From: DAIQNV01 sp038748775 | Lineage (GTDB): Bacteria > Planctomycetota > Phycisphaerae > Phycisphaerales > UBA1924 | Direction: 5' to 3' | NCBI GenBank assembly: GCA_038748775.1 | Contig: JBCDIT010000004.1 | Location: 186,001 to 250,000, forward strand | Length of the DNA: 64,000 nt | Shown here: positions 9,463 to 18,585 of the stretch, in pieces | How the letters are laid out: every line of letters begins with the position of its first letter | Position numbering within the stretch: the first letter of the stretch is position 1 | Made by a program: the position numbers and the translations under genes | The notes under the pieces: model-generated | The model's input: the letters and a program-made list of their open reading frames with translations, nothing else | What the model was told of the DNA's origin: nothing | Databases searched by the model: none

Positions 9463-10659
9463 TTACGCCGCGAGATCGAGATCGTCCGAGCCGTCGTCGA
9501 ATTCCAGCGACTGAGGGGTATGCCGGTGGTGCACGCGGATCACCCTCGCAAGCTGCTCGGTGAACAGCTCGCTGATCGCAGCGACGGTCGCTTCTTCCTC
9601 AGCCGTGAACCCGGTCCGACGGTCACGGAACAGCGCGAGCACCGCAAGGCACTCACCGGTCCGATCTTCCGCCCCGGGGGTCTTCGCCACCTCGTGGCAC
9701 CCGGTGACGAGCAGCGTGCGGCCCTCGAGCCAGTGGCTCGCGTCGCCCAGGTCGTCGTGGAGGCGGCTGTCCGAGTCGATCCGCGTCATCGAGCGAAGGG
9801 CTTCGTACCGGGGGGCCAGTTCGTCAGCGAGGCTGTCGAGCATGACCTCCGCCGCGTCTCTCGGGCAGTCGAAGTTAATGTACGCGCCGAGGCTGAAGTC
9901 TCCGTTGCTCGAGGGCAAGAAAATGCCGGCATTCGTCGAGCCGATCTTTGCGAGCGTGAACTCGAGCGTCGTACGGAGCAAACCCTCGACGTCGAGCTCT
10001 TGACGGACGAGGCCGACGAACTCGCTCGCCATCGCGACGCGGCCCACTTCACCCGACATCTCGCGGTACGCGCCGACAAGACCGCTGAAGACCTCGTTGA
10101 CCTCGCGCGACATGTCGCCCCGGGCTTCGTTCAGCTTGTGGCACAGACGCTCGATGCGGCGCGTCCGCTCCTCGCGGCTCCGGGCCTCGCGGCCACGCTG
10201 GGCCGCGGCGATCGCGCGCTCGGCGAGTTCGCCTGGTGACTCGGCGCCGACCAGGTCGCACGCGCCGGATCGGAGGGCCGCGACCGCGTTCTCGAGCGTC
10301 GGGCGGGCGTCCATGAGGACGACCGCGGACGCAACCCCGTTCGACGTGAGCGACTCGCAGAGCCGGTACGCCGAGCGCCTGGGCAGAGCCGTGTCGATCA
10401 GCACCGCGTCGTACGACTGGCGGTCGGCGAGTTTCCGGGCTTCCCGGGCGCTGCTCACCTCGTCGGTGAGCGAACCACGCTGGGCGAGGGCCTCGAGCGC
10501 CATGCGGCGCACCGCGCCCTCCGGGGCGACGACCAGCACACGGTCGGTGACCTTGGGCGTCGCCTCGGGCTGGTCGTCTTGCGGGATATCGAACGTCTGG
10601 TCGTCGGGCAAGCCCAGCGGACGCTCGAATTCACCTTGATTGTGGATGCGGTCGTTCAT
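9463..10659 (-). CDS. Receiver-like/GAF-domain signalling protein
   Basis: Residues ~35-155 fold like a response-regulator receiver: VLVVAPEGAVRR replaces the usual VLVVDDD start, but the phosphoacceptor region DAVLIDTALPRRSAY is kept. Because the acidic pair before the phosphorylation site is missing, this looks like an atypical receiver. A helical linker follows (~155-200), then a GAF-like domain (~220-375). No output or catalytic motif is seen. The ATG at 10659 has GGGGAGCAGGGC just upstream; a GTG at 10704, overlapping the stop of the kinase gene as GTGA, is the alternative. It is third in a minus-strand signalling operon and is probably a partner or modulator of the kinase. Confidence 0.75.
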   Translation of the reverse strand: MNDRIHNQGEFERPLGLPDDQTFDIPQDDQPEATPKVTDRVLVVAPEGAVRRMALEALAQRGSLTDEVSSAREARKLADRQSYDAVLIDTALPRRSAYRLCESLTSNGVASAVVLMDARPTLENAVAALRSGACDLVGAESPGELAERAIAAAQRGREARSREERTRRIERLCHKLNEARGDMSREVNEVFSGLVGAYREMSGEVGRVAMASEFVGLVRQELDVEGLLRTTLEFTLAKIGSTNAGIFLPSSNGDFSLGAYINFDCPRDAAEVMLDSLADELAPRYEALRSMTRIDSDSRLHDDLGDASHWLEGRTLLVTGCHEVAKTPGAEDRTGECLAVLALFRDRRTGFTAEEEATVAAISELFTEQLARVIRVHHRHTPQSLEFDDGSDDLDLAA

Positions 10660-10700
10660 GCCCTGCTCCCCTGTGCCCCTCGGTTGCGAAGGGCCCTCCT

Positions 10701-13094
10701 TCACGCGATCCGTCGATCCACCCAGCCGGCGTCGGTGTCGACGCCTGCCATCGCTCCGCCCGCGTTCGCGCCTCCGTCTCGGGCGTCGCCCGAAGCCGGC
10801 AGCGTGATGCTGACACGAGTCCCTTCTCCGCGCGGCGCCTCGACGGCGATCTCGCCACCGTGCAACTCCACCGCCTGCCTTGCCCGAGCCAAACCCAGCC
10901 CGGGTTGCCGACCCGCCGGCTTCTCGCTGAAGAACGGGTCGAACGCGTGTTTGAGGGCCTTGTCCGAAAGTCCAGGGCCTTTGTCCTCTACCGAAAGCAT
11001 CAATCGGCCGTCCAGCGAGTCAACATGCGTGTTCACACCGATCGGGCCCGAAGGGCAGGCTTCGAGGGCGTTGGACACGACCTCTGTGACGGCGGTCACC
11101 GCCAGTTCTCGGTCAACGTCCGCATGCGTCGCGTCTTCACCGAGGTCAACGGTCACGCTCGTGGCGCAGCCGGTCCGCTCTTGAGCGCGCACCACCGATT
11201 CGGCGATGATGTCTCCGAGGCTTACCCGCTCGATCTTGGGGGAAGGCGGCGAAGCCAGGAGATGCATCGATTCGATCAGGTCCGCCAAGTGCGCCGACGC
11301 GTCCGCGATCGAACGCGCCGCGGCCCGGTCCGCTTCGTCGGTGAGACGGGAGACCAAGAGCTGGCTCCGACCGCGGATCACCGTCAGCGGGTTGTTCATC
11401 TCATGGGCCGCGCCGGCGCTCATCTCGCCGAGCTTGGCCATCGATTCGCGGTCGGTCAGCTGCTGCTGCACCTCAGCGAGCGAGCGGTTCACCTCAGCGA
11501 TGCGCTCGCCAAGGCGTTCACCGTTCTCGAACGCCGCCGCGGCCTGCACCGAAGCCGCCCACGCGGTCCGAACCGCCGAGAGCTGGGCCTTGGTGTACCC
11601 GAGCCGTTCGGGGTCGCGGTCGTGGAGCAAGATCGCCCAAGGGCCGTCTTGTGCGAACTCGCCGGGCGGGCCGAGCGGGAGCATGCGGACGCGCCGCAGG
11701 TCGGTCGAGTCGCCCAGATAGTCGCTCAGCCAAGGCAGCACGCCCATGCTCGCGACGCTGAGCCCGTCCGCGTCGGCGAGGTTCGCGAGCGATTCACCAC
11801 GCAAACGCTGGCCCGGGGGAGGGTCGGTCGCTTCCGAACGCACGACGGCGCCCGACGAACCGAAGCGATAAATCCGCCAAGGCCCGTCTTCGCCGTCCTG
11901 GAACACCGCGGCGTAGAACCCCACGCCCAGCAGACCGGCCGCGTTGCGGACGACCTCTTCGAGCGTTTCCGCGACGCCGCGCCGGGGTTGCCACGCGGCG
12001 TGGAAGCCTGCGATCGCTTCGAGAACGGTTGTCTGCTGTCGCACCGACTGCGCTCGGGCTCGGAGCTGGCTGTTGAGCGAGCTGAGCCGCTTGTTCGCCG
12101 CCGCGATCGACTGGAGCAAGAGCTGCGTATCGGTCTGCTCGTCGAGGTGGAGCAGTTTCGATCGGTCGACCACGTCGGAGATGAGGGTCGGCAAGATCGG
12201 ATCGAGCGAACTCGGATCGACGCCCAGGTCGGAGCAGATCGACGCCGTGGGCATCGGCTCACCGAAGTCGCCCGACCACCCGATGTGCTGGCGACGGCAG
12301 AACGACTTCGCGAGCGTGACCAGCCCGATCAGAGGGCGGTGGGGCAGGTCGGGCAGCGAGCGGTATGGCTGGCTGTGCAGCCACATGACGTCTTGCAATG
12401 CGGCCGGCAAACGCCAGCGGGCCGCGACACGCCGGCCAGCGGTGTGGTGATCGAGACCGACGATCGAACGCTCGATCGGCGCCGCGTCCGACCCTCGCCG
12501 CTCGGCGAGTTCCGCGACGCGTCCCATCGCTCTTGGAAGGACGAGCTCGAGCACGAGCTTGCCCAGGTCGTGCAGCAAACCGGCGACGAACGCCTCGTCG
12601 GGTTGCACGCCGAGGTGCGGGTTGTTCTTCGCGAGCAGTTCGCTGGCGCACGCGACCGCGACCGAGTGCTTCCAGAGCCCGACGCGGTCGAACCTGGGCT
12701 CGCCTTCGTCGGGGTCGGGGCCGCGGCCTTCGCGGTCGTTCGACTCACCCCGCTCGGTGAGCATCTCGTAAACGTGGACGCTGAGGACAGCGGAGCGGAC
12801 CGCGTCCATGCCCAGCATCACAACAGCGTGTTTGACGGTATCGATCCGGTCGCCCAGGCCCTTGTCGGCCCGACGGCAGAGCCCGAGGATGGTTGCGGTG
12901 AGCGCCGGATCCGATTCGAGGAGCCTCACGACGTCATCGATCTCGACGTCGTCCGCCGAGCCGAGCGTGAGCACCTGGAGCGCAACGGGTGAGAGCGTGG
13001 GCAAAGAGTCGACCTGCTCGAGGATCAACTCGACCTGCCGGCTCGCCCCAGAATCCGCCGCACCTCGGCCCATCGCCCCTCCGCCTGCATCCAT
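10701..13094 (-). CDS. HDOD-GAF hybrid sensor histidine kinase
   Basis: A 797-residue cytoplasmic kinase with no membrane segments. An HDOD domain spans residues ~20-230 (LPTLSPVALQVLTL, then AGLLHDLGK). A helix and a GAF-like sensor region follow (~330-520). The kinase core has GAAHEMNNPLTVI (phosphoacceptor H564), N-box TEVVSNALEAC, G1 SVEDKGPGLS and G2 GLGLARARQAVELHGGEI. The HDOD–kinase combination is typical of proteins that sense an internal cue. It is coupled to the downstream receiver-like/GAF gene (GTGA overlap) and follows an HTH-receiver gene by 27 bases, its likely partner. An ATG at 13073, with GGAGGGG close by, is an alternative start. Confidence 0.88.
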   Translation of the reverse strand: MDAGGGAMGRGAADSGASRQVELILEQVDSLPTLSPVALQVLTLGSADDVEIDDVVRLLESDPALTATILGLCRRADKGLGDRIDTVKHAVVMLGMDAVRSAVLSVHVYEMLTERGESNDREGRGPDPDEGEPRFDRVGLWKHSVAVACASELLAKNNPHLGVQPDEAFVAGLLHDLGKLVLELVLPRAMGRVAELAERRGSDAAPIERSIVGLDHHTAGRRVAARWRLPAALQDVMWLHSQPYRSLPDLPHRPLIGLVTLAKSFCRRQHIGWSGDFGEPMPTASICSDLGVDPSSLDPILPTLISDVVDRSKLLHLDEQTDTQLLLQSIAAANKRLSSLNSQLRARAQSVRQQTTVLEAIAGFHAAWQPRRGVAETLEEVVRNAAGLLGVGFYAAVFQDGEDGPWRIYRFGSSGAVVRSEATDPPPGQRLRGESLANLADADGLSVASMGVLPWLSDYLGDSTDLRRVRMLPLGPPGEFAQDGPWAILLHDRDPERLGYTKAQLSAVRTAWAASVQAAAAFENGERLGERIAEVNRSLAEVQQQLTDRESMAKLGEMSAGAAHEMNNPLTVIRGRSQLLVSRLTDEADRAAARSIADASAHLADLIESMHLLASPPSPKIERVSLGDIIAESVVRAQERTGCATSVTVDLGEDATHADVDRELAVTAVTEVVSNALEACPSGPIGVNTHVDSLDGRLMLSVEDKGPGLSDKALKHAFDPFFSEKPAGRQPGLGLARARQAVELHGGEIAVEAPRGEGTRVSITLPASGDARDGGANAGGAMAGVDTDAGWVDRRIA

Positions 13095-13121
13095 GCGGCG
13101 GCAACCTGCCCAGGTGGGCGA

Positions 13122-13745
13122 TCAGTTGCTCGCGCGCGATTCCTCGGCGATCCCGACGAGCGAGGCCATCCGTTCGATGAGTTGGTCAACGTCGAAAGGC
13201 TTCTTGATGAACGCGTCGGCGCCCGATTCGAGAAGCCCTGCGATCTCGTCTCGGTTGACGACGCCCGAGATGACGATGATTTTGATCTCCTCGGCTCGCT
13301 CCGATTGACGGACACGGTCGCAAACGACGTTTCCGTTGACGTCGGGGAGCATGTAGTCAAGAAGGATCACGTGCGGCCGGAAGCTCTCGGTCAGCAGGCC
13401 GGCGTCGTAGCCGGTGCTCGCGTACCGGGCCTCGAATCGGCCGTCGCGTCCGAGGACATCCTGAAATAGCTCGAGGATCTGCGGATCGTCGTCGACCACG
13501 AGCACGCGCTTGCGCTCGCCCTCGAGCGCCTCGAGCGGAATCCCGTTCGCCTTCATGAAGCGCACGAGTTCTTCGCGTGGGATCCTTCGGAACTTGGATC
13601 CGGGCACACGGAACCCGTTGAGCCGACCGCTGTCGAAGCAGCGAATGATCGTTTGTTGGCTGACCTTGCAGACCTGTGCAGCTTCACCGGTGGTGAAGAT
13701 CTTCTTGGTTGCCCAGTCGCCTTCTGTTCCGTTCGAGGAGGACAT
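13122..13745 (-). CDS. Response regulator with N-terminal excisionase/MerR-like HTH
   Basis: A 207-residue protein. The start at 13745 has GGAGTG upstream. Residues ~12-65 form a short winged helix of the excisionase type (FTTGEAAQVCKVSQQTI, then GFRVPGSKFRRIPREEL). A canonical receiver follows at ~75-200: VLVVDDDPQ, phosphoacceptor in VILLDYMLPDVNG, and a conserved Lys in FIKKPF. The order HTH then receiver is the reverse of most response regulators. It is first in the operon with the HDOD kinase, so it is likely phosphorylated by that kinase and acts on DNA. The phosphotransfer pairing is inferred from gene order only. Confidence 0.88.
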   Translation of the reverse strand: MSSSNGTEGDWATKKIFTTGEAAQVCKVSQQTIIRCFDSGRLNGFRVPGSKFRRIPREELVRFMKANGIPLEALEGERKRVLVVDDDPQILELFQDVLGRDGRFEARYASTGYDAGLLTESFRPHVILLDYMLPDVNGNVVCDRVRQSERAEEIKIIVISGVVNRDEIAGLLESGADAFIKKPFDVDQLIERMASLVGIAEESRASN

Positions 13746-13906
13746 AACCACACTCCGCGCCGGCGGCGGGTCCGGCCGATCCATGGCCGAGGTCGGCGTC
13801 ATTGCCGCCCCGCCCGCGCAAACCGCCTATCGACGCGCGTCTTGCCCAACTTGACGCGCGTCACCATCCGGACGAGTGGACCCCCGCCCGGCTCACCACC
13901 CGTGGG

Positions 13907-14644
13907 CTATCTGCCCACGGCACGAGACTTCCACCGCGTGACCGCTTCAGGCTCACGCGGATACGCCGGAACGAGCGAGAGCGCGTTGACCGACGGGAAG
14001 AACATCCCCAGACGAAGGCAGGCACCGGCACAGAACGCAGGCGCACGCCGATTCAGACTTTCAGTTGCAACGGTCCACCCCTCAGGAAGGTGATCATCCG
14101 TGACGACCGTTCGAATCCCATGGTCCCGAAGCGCCGCGAAGAACCCGGCGTCATCAATGATCCCCAACTCGAGTGGCGGACGTGATGACGCGCCGAAGAG
14201 CGTGACGTGGGCGGTTCCCCGCTTCGAGGCCAGGCATACCAACGCCGGAAGGTCCGCCTCGGTCAGCGGGTGAGCCGCGACATGGGCGGAGGGCACCGCC
14301 GCCACCTCGGCCCCGGTCACCTCGCAAAGCATTTTTGCAGTCGTGACCGCGACGCGGAGACCGGTAAACCCTCCGGGCCCGATCGACACGCAGACACGGC
14401 GCAGTTCGGTGGCGTGAAGCCCCAAACGAGTGGTCAATCGATCGATAGCAGGGATGAGGTCGTCATCGTGACGGCCCGTCGGCGCGAGAGGCTCGATCTC
14501 GACGGGGCCGAGGGCCCCGGCTGCGGTGAGTCGAGCAGCGGCGACGCCCGAGGCCCCATCGTGCCCGTCTCCCATAGAGGGCCCGGCCGATGGGTTGCTC
14601 GTTTCTATCCCGAGCGCCCAGTTGTCCTCACTCTGCTCTCCCAT
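13907..14644 (-). CDS. tsaB: tRNA threonylcarbamoyladenosine biosynthesis protein TsaB
   Basis: TsaB is the scaffold partner of TsaD in making t6A37 on ANN-decoding tRNAs. The N-terminal ASKHA-fold strand ALGIETSNPSAG and the signature SIGPGGFTGLRVAVTTAK are clear, followed by VAAVPSAHVAA. At 245 residues it has the normal length. It lies 31 bases after arfB on the same strand, so the two translation-related genes probably form an operon. Confidence 0.93.
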   Translation of the reverse strand: MGEQSEDNWALGIETSNPSAGPSMGDGHDGASGVAAARLTAAGALGPVEIEPLAPTGRHDDDLIPAIDRLTTRLGLHATELRRVCVSIGPGGFTGLRVAVTTAKMLCEVTGAEVAAVPSAHVAAHPLTEADLPALVCLASKRGTAHVTLFGASSRPPLELGIIDDAGFFAALRDHGIRTVVTDDHLPEGWTVATESLNRRAPAFCAGACLRLGMFFPSVNALSLVPAYPREPEAVTRWKSRAVGR

Positions 14645-14675
14645 ATCCCACGATACGCCCAGGTTGCCAAACGGT

Positions 14676-15155
14676 TTAACTCTCCTCCGACTTTGGGGGC
14701 CGCCGGCGCTGTTTCACCTCGGATCGCTGCTTCTTGGACGTCAGGCGGCGTTGGATGGCTCCACGGCTGGGCTTTGTCGGACGTCGATTCTTGGGGCGCA
14801 CAAGCGCTCGGCGGACGAGTTCGCCCAGACGCTCGAGCGCGTCCGTCCGGTTTCGTGTTTGGCTCCGAGTCGTGGAGCTCTGAATCACGATTTCCCCGTC
14901 GGAGGTGACCCCGCCCGGAGCAAGCCTCGCGAGGCGGTCAAGAGCCTCGGCGTCGAGGGGAAGGTCCGCGATCGAGACGCGGAGTTGGATCCGCGTTGAA
15001 CGCTTATTGACGTTCTGGCCGCCCGGGCCTTCGCTCCGAACCGCCGAAAACCTCAGAACGCCAGGCAGGACGCGAACGCCCGGCGCGAGCCGGATCGCGT
15101 TGGCGTCTCCGGGCGGCGAGGAGCTTTGGGTCCGATTGGCGGCGTCGCCCTCCAT
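14676..15155 (-). CDS. arfB: Peptidyl-tRNA hydrolase ArfB (YaeJ/ICT1 family) rescue factor
   Basis: ArfB releases stalled ribosomes by hydrolysing peptidyl-tRNA without needing a stop codon. The class-I release-factor GGQ loop is present (RSEGPGGQNVNKRSTRIQL), followed by a basic C-terminal tail rich in Lys/Arg (KKQRSEVKQRRRP) that in this family enters the empty mRNA channel. The ATG at 15155 gives 159 residues, close to the usual ~140; the longer frame reaches into the divergent gene. Its start lies only ~23 bases from that of the outer-membrane-like gene. Confidence 0.92.
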   Translation of the reverse strand: MEGDAANRTQSSSPPGDANAIRLAPGVRVLPGVLRFSAVRSEGPGGQNVNKRSTRIQLRVSIADLPLDAEALDRLARLAPGGVTSDGEIVIQSSTTRSQTRNRTDALERLGELVRRALVRPKNRRPTKPSRGAIQRRLTSKKQRSEVKQRRRPPKSEES

Positions 15156-15178
15156 GGTTGAACGGTACGCTCCGGCCG

Positions 15179-16123
15179 ATGGGTGAACGGTCCGTTCAGG
15201 TCGGTGGAGTTCTCGCAACGCTGCTTTGTGGTATCGCGTCGGGGCAGTCGGCTGTCGAGGGGTCGTCCGGCGGTTCGCCCGATCTTGCCCCCGACAACGG
15301 CTCAGCAAGCGATCTTCTTCTCGACACCATCGACGACCTCGACGACGCGTGGGTTCCGGGCGAAGGGCTTCCGAGGTGGCGTCTCCGGTTCGAGCCGGGC
15401 GTGGCGTACTTCTCGGTCTCTGGTGATCTCGAGTTTCCGGGCGGGGCCGTTGCGGGGTCGACGTTTGACCTCGAAGACGTCAACCTCGATTCGCCCAGGG
15501 CCTCGTTTACCGGCGAGTTACACCTCGCGAAGGGCAAGAACCGCATCACGTTTGAGGGGACGGGGTTCAGCAGTTCGAGCCGCGAGTCGATCGCCCTGAA
15601 CGACGCGCGTCTCGGTCCCGCGCCGATCAGCGCCGGCGAGCGTGTGTCGTTTTCGTTCGAATATCAGACGTTCGCGCTGCTCGGCTCGCACCGGGTGATC
15701 AGCCGGGCCTCGGGTGTCCGCGGCGACGGGCCGCCGGATGCCGCGTTCGGGGTCGACCTGATCGCCGGCCTGCGCTTTCACCGCGTCGACGCGAATGCCT
15801 CCACGGTCGCGGGCGGCGAGGCCAACGCATCGGCCGACGAGCTGTTCGTGGAGCCTGTGTTTGGTGCGGGCGTTGAGCTCACGATTTCGGACGCGTTCCG
15901 GATCGAGGGGCGGGCCGAGGGTGGGGGATTCGCGTTCGGCGATCAGCAGTCGATCAGTGGGAACCTTGTGGTCTCGTTCGAGTGGAGCCCGACACCCCAC
16001 ATCGGGTTGCAGACGGGGTATCGTCTGATGGTGCTTTCCCTCGAATCGGGAGATGATCCCGATCGGTTCGAGTGGGACGGGGCGATGGCGGGTTTGTTCT
16101 GGGGCGTGTCGATCGCATTTTGA
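15179..16123 (+). CDS. Predicted outer-membrane beta-barrel protein
   Basis: A 314-residue exported protein. A signal peptide runs to about residue 24 (LATLLCGIASGQSA). The body alternates beta-strand-like segments (RLRFEPGVAYFSVSGDLEF, ASFTGELHLAKGKNRITFEG, HIGLQTGYRLMVLSLES), and the last residue is an aromatic Phe (VSIAF), as usual for barrels assembled by BAM. No specific family is recognised. It is transcribed divergently from arfB with almost no intergenic space, so its promoter must lie within the arfB 5' region. Confidence 0.7.
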   Translation: MGERSVQVGGVLATLLCGIASGQSAVEGSSGGSPDLAPDNGSASDLLLDTIDDLDDAWVPGEGLPRWRLRFEPGVAYFSVSGDLEFPGGAVAGSTFDLEDVNLDSPRASFTGELHLAKGKNRITFEGTGFSSSSRESIALNDARLGPAPISAGERVSFSFEYQTFALLGSHRVISRASGVRGDGPPDAAFGVDLIAGLRFHRVDANASTVAGGEANASADELFVEPVFGAGVELTISDAFRIEGRAEGGGFAFGDQQSISGNLVVSFEWSPTPHIGLQTGYRLMVLSLESGDDPDRFEWDGAMAGLFWGVSIAF

Positions 16124-16463
16124 GATCCCAGCGAATGAGGTTTGGGACGCTCTGCCCCCCATTGATCGGGGTTCGCGTGTAATTTCGATGCGCACGCAAG
16201 TGTCTGGAGTGTGAAGATTTCGGAACCATCGCCTAGAGCGTTGACCGGTCGGCAGAGTGATGCGATACTCCTGTCATCGGTGTCGACGGCGTCGGGGAAG
16301 ACCGGTCGACGGGGTACAGACTCAGCGCCAGAACGAGCGCGAGCGGCCAGTCTTTTCGTTGGCCGGCGCTATGTCTTTGGCTGAACAACGTGGCCCGCTG
16401 CAGTGAAGCGGCGGGCGTGCTTCGGCAGGGTGAGCAACTCGGTCGGAGGAGGGGTGCGGGCGG
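16124..16463 (+). other. Intergenic region and long leader upstream of the HU gene
   Basis: These 340 bases have no convincing gene. They hold a good promoter-like sequence (listed separately) and then a ~190-base leader with a hairpin CGGCCA…TGGCCG (16344-16365). A strong GGAGGAGGGG lies just before the HU start. Confidence 0.5.
16241..16269 (+). promoter_or_regulatory. Sigma70-like promoter for the HU gene
   Basis: TTGACC at 16241-16246 is separated by exactly 17 bases from GATACT at 16264-16269, a good housekeeping-sigma match. Transcription from here would give the HU mRNA an unusually long leader of ~190 bases. Confidence 0.5.
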
Positions 16464-16814
16464 ATGGCGACGATCACCAAGAAGGATCTGATCGATCGGA
16501 TCGCGGAAGAGACCGGTCAGAAGCGGGTCGCGGTGAAGAGAACGGTGCAGGCTTTCCTGGACGAGGTCGTCTCGGAACTCGGCGAAGGGAACCGCCTCGA
16601 GTTCCGCGACTTCGGCGTCTTCGAGATCAAGCAGCGGGCGGCTCGCATGGCCCAGAACCCGAAGACCCTGGAGAAGGTCGAGGTTCCCGCAAAGTTCACT
16701 GTTCGGTTTAAGGTCGGTCGCCGGATGCAAGAGGCGGTCGATGCCCTCGGGACCGAAGGCGGCGCGGCCGGCGAGGTCGAGGCCAAGCCGGCGGTTTCGG
16801 CGGCGGTGAGCTAA
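16464..16814 (+). CDS. HU/IHF-family DNA-binding protein
   Basis: A nucleoid protein that bends DNA as a dimer. The N-terminal helices TKKDLIDRIAEETGQKR and the central strand LEFRDFGVFEIKQRAARMAQNP match HU/IHF, including the Arg-rich arm and the conserved Pro that intercalates into the minor groove. The first ~95 residues are the HU core; the tail (GGAAGEVEAKPAVSAAVS) is an Ala/Glu-rich extension beyond the usual 90 residues. It is preceded by a strong ribosome-binding site and a long leader. Confidence 0.95.
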   Translation: MATITKKDLIDRIAEETGQKRVAVKRTVQAFLDEVVSELGEGNRLEFRDFGVFEIKQRAARMAQNPKTLEKVEVPAKFTVRFKVGRRMQEAVDALGTEGGAAGEVEAKPAVSAAVS

Positions 16815-16883
16815 CCCGCCGGACGTCGACGGCTCTCTGGCCCGGACCGAACACGACCGGGTGAGGTCAGGTACTGTTCCCCG

Positions 16884-18500
16884 ATGGCCGAAGCGAAGCA
16901 GACCACGGCGGCGACGATCAAGGAAACCCTGATCTCGATCACGATCGCCTTCACGATGGCGTTTGTGTTCCGAGGGTTCGTGATCGAGGGGTTCCAGATC
17001 CCGACGGGATCGATGGCGCCCACGCTTTTGGGCAAGCACGTCAAAGCGGTGAACCCGGAGAGCGGTTCGATGTGGACGGTGGGTCCTCGCGACTACCGCA
17101 TTCCCCACGAACGCATCGATCCGGCGCCGGTGCAGGGCCAGACCACGCCGATCCGCTTGAACGACCCGGTGACCGGGGCCGGCATCGAATATGTCGGGGG
17201 CGTCCCGTTGCACTCGGGCGACCGGTTGTTTGTCCTCAAGTATCTCCGGGGCCTCTACGAGCCCAAGCGGTGGGACGTCGTCGTCTTCAAAGCGCCCCAT
17301 GCGTCTCGCGAGAACTACATCAAGCGGCTGCTTGGTATGCCCGGAGAGCAGATGGTCCTCGTCGATGGCGACGTCTTCGCCAGACCCGAAGGGGCCTACC
17401 CGAACGCCTCGGGTATCGCGGCGTGGGGTGACGATGATTGGCGGATTCAGCGCAAGCCCGAGCGGGCGCAGCGTGCGATGTGGCGCACCGTGTTCGATGG
17501 GTCGCTGACCCCTCCGAACCCGTCGCAACGCTTTGTCTCGCCTTGGACGCGCACCAGCGGGAGTTGGTCGGGCTTGGCCGACTCGAGGGAGTACGCCCAC
17601 GAGGGCGCCTCGACGGGCGAACTCACCTGGAACTCTGCCGTACGACCGATCGATGACTACACGTCGTACAACCAGTACGGCAAGGGCGGGCAGTCGTGGG
17701 ACCGCGCCCGGGTCGACTACGCGTCGATCTTTCCGGTGAGCGATGTCGCGGTCGCCGCGGGCGTTGAACCGGGCGATGGCTTCGAGAAGTTTGAGGTGGT
17801 GCTCAAGACGCGCGACGCAACGATGACCGCTTCGATCGACGCGGCCGGCGTGGCCAGGCTTGAGGGACGTCACGACCGGGGAGACTGGTCGGTCGAGGCG
17901 CAAACAGACGGGCTCACGCTCCCGGTTGGCGGTGCGACGAGGGTCGAGTTCTGGCACGTGGACCAGGCTTTGTACCTCTACGTTGACGGCGAACTCGTGC
18001 TGGGCGGCGCGGACGAAGCCGCGTATGAACTGAGCCCGTCGGCTCGCGTTCTCGGGGCGACGGGCCGGAACCTGAGCGACGTGCTGAGCCGGAACCCGGG
18101 GCTCGACCTGAGTCCGCTGGCCGATTCGTCGATGTATCGCAGGCCCGAGTTGTCGCTCAAGGTTCAAGGCGCCGTCAGGTTGCACGACGTGAAGGTCGAC
18201 CGGGACGTGTACTACCAGGTCGCGCCGAAGGCCACGTATGGGGGTCACCCGGAGTTCTTCCCGACGATCGACGAGAACCACTATTTCTTCGCCGGTGACA
18301 ACAGCCCTTCGAGCCTCGATGGCCGTCTGTGGGGCAACACCGATCCCTGGATCACCGACAGCATCGAAGACGGGGACGCGACGCCCCTGGTGCACCGCGA
18401 CCTTGTCATCGGGCGTGCGTTTGTTGTGTACTTCCCGAGTCCGCTCAAAGACGGGCCGGTGCCCATGTTCGACTTTGGGCGCATGCGTTGGGTGTGGTGA
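16884..18500 (+). CDS. lepB: Signal peptidase I with large insert
   Basis: It cleaves signal peptides of exported proteins, of which this window has many. One N-terminal membrane helix (residues ~12-33) precedes the catalytic serine in IPTGSMAPTLLG (S43) and the general-base lysine in NYIKRLLGMPGEQ (K147). The late box NSPSSLDGRLWG is present near the end. Between the lysine box and this last box lies an extra stretch of roughly 250-300 residues that includes a beta-rich, LamG-like segment (VEFWHVDQALYLYVDGELV). That makes the protein 538 residues, against ~180-330 in most bacteria. Large inserts are known in planctomycetal enzymes; the role of this one is unknown. Confidence 0.93.
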   Translation: MAEAKQTTAATIKETLISITIAFTMAFVFRGFVIEGFQIPTGSMAPTLLGKHVKAVNPESGSMWTVGPRDYRIPHERIDPAPVQGQTTPIRLNDPVTGAGIEYVGGVPLHSGDRLFVLKYLRGLYEPKRWDVVVFKAPHASRENYIKRLLGMPGEQMVLVDGDVFARPEGAYPNASGIAAWGDDDWRIQRKPERAQRAMWRTVFDGSLTPPNPSQRFVSPWTRTSGSWSGLADSREYAHEGASTGELTWNSAVRPIDDYTSYNQYGKGGQSWDRARVDYASIFPVSDVAVAAGVEPGDGFEKFEVVLKTRDATMTASIDAAGVARLEGRHDRGDWSVEAQTDGLTLPVGGATRVEFWHVDQALYLYVDGELVLGGADEAAYELSPSARVLGATGRNLSDVLSRNPGLDLSPLADSSMYRRPELSLKVQGAVRLHDVKVDRDVYYQVAPKATYGGHPEFFPTIDENHYFFAGDNSPSSLDGRLWGNTDPWITDSIEDGDATPLVHRDLVIGRAFVVYFPSPLKDGPVPMFDFGRMRWVW

Positions 18501-18585
18501 GCGTCTGCCGTGACTGAACGCGGCATTCCAGAATGAACGTGTGTGGTTTCGGGCCCCCGGCAGGGTGTCGGGGAAGGAGGCATCG

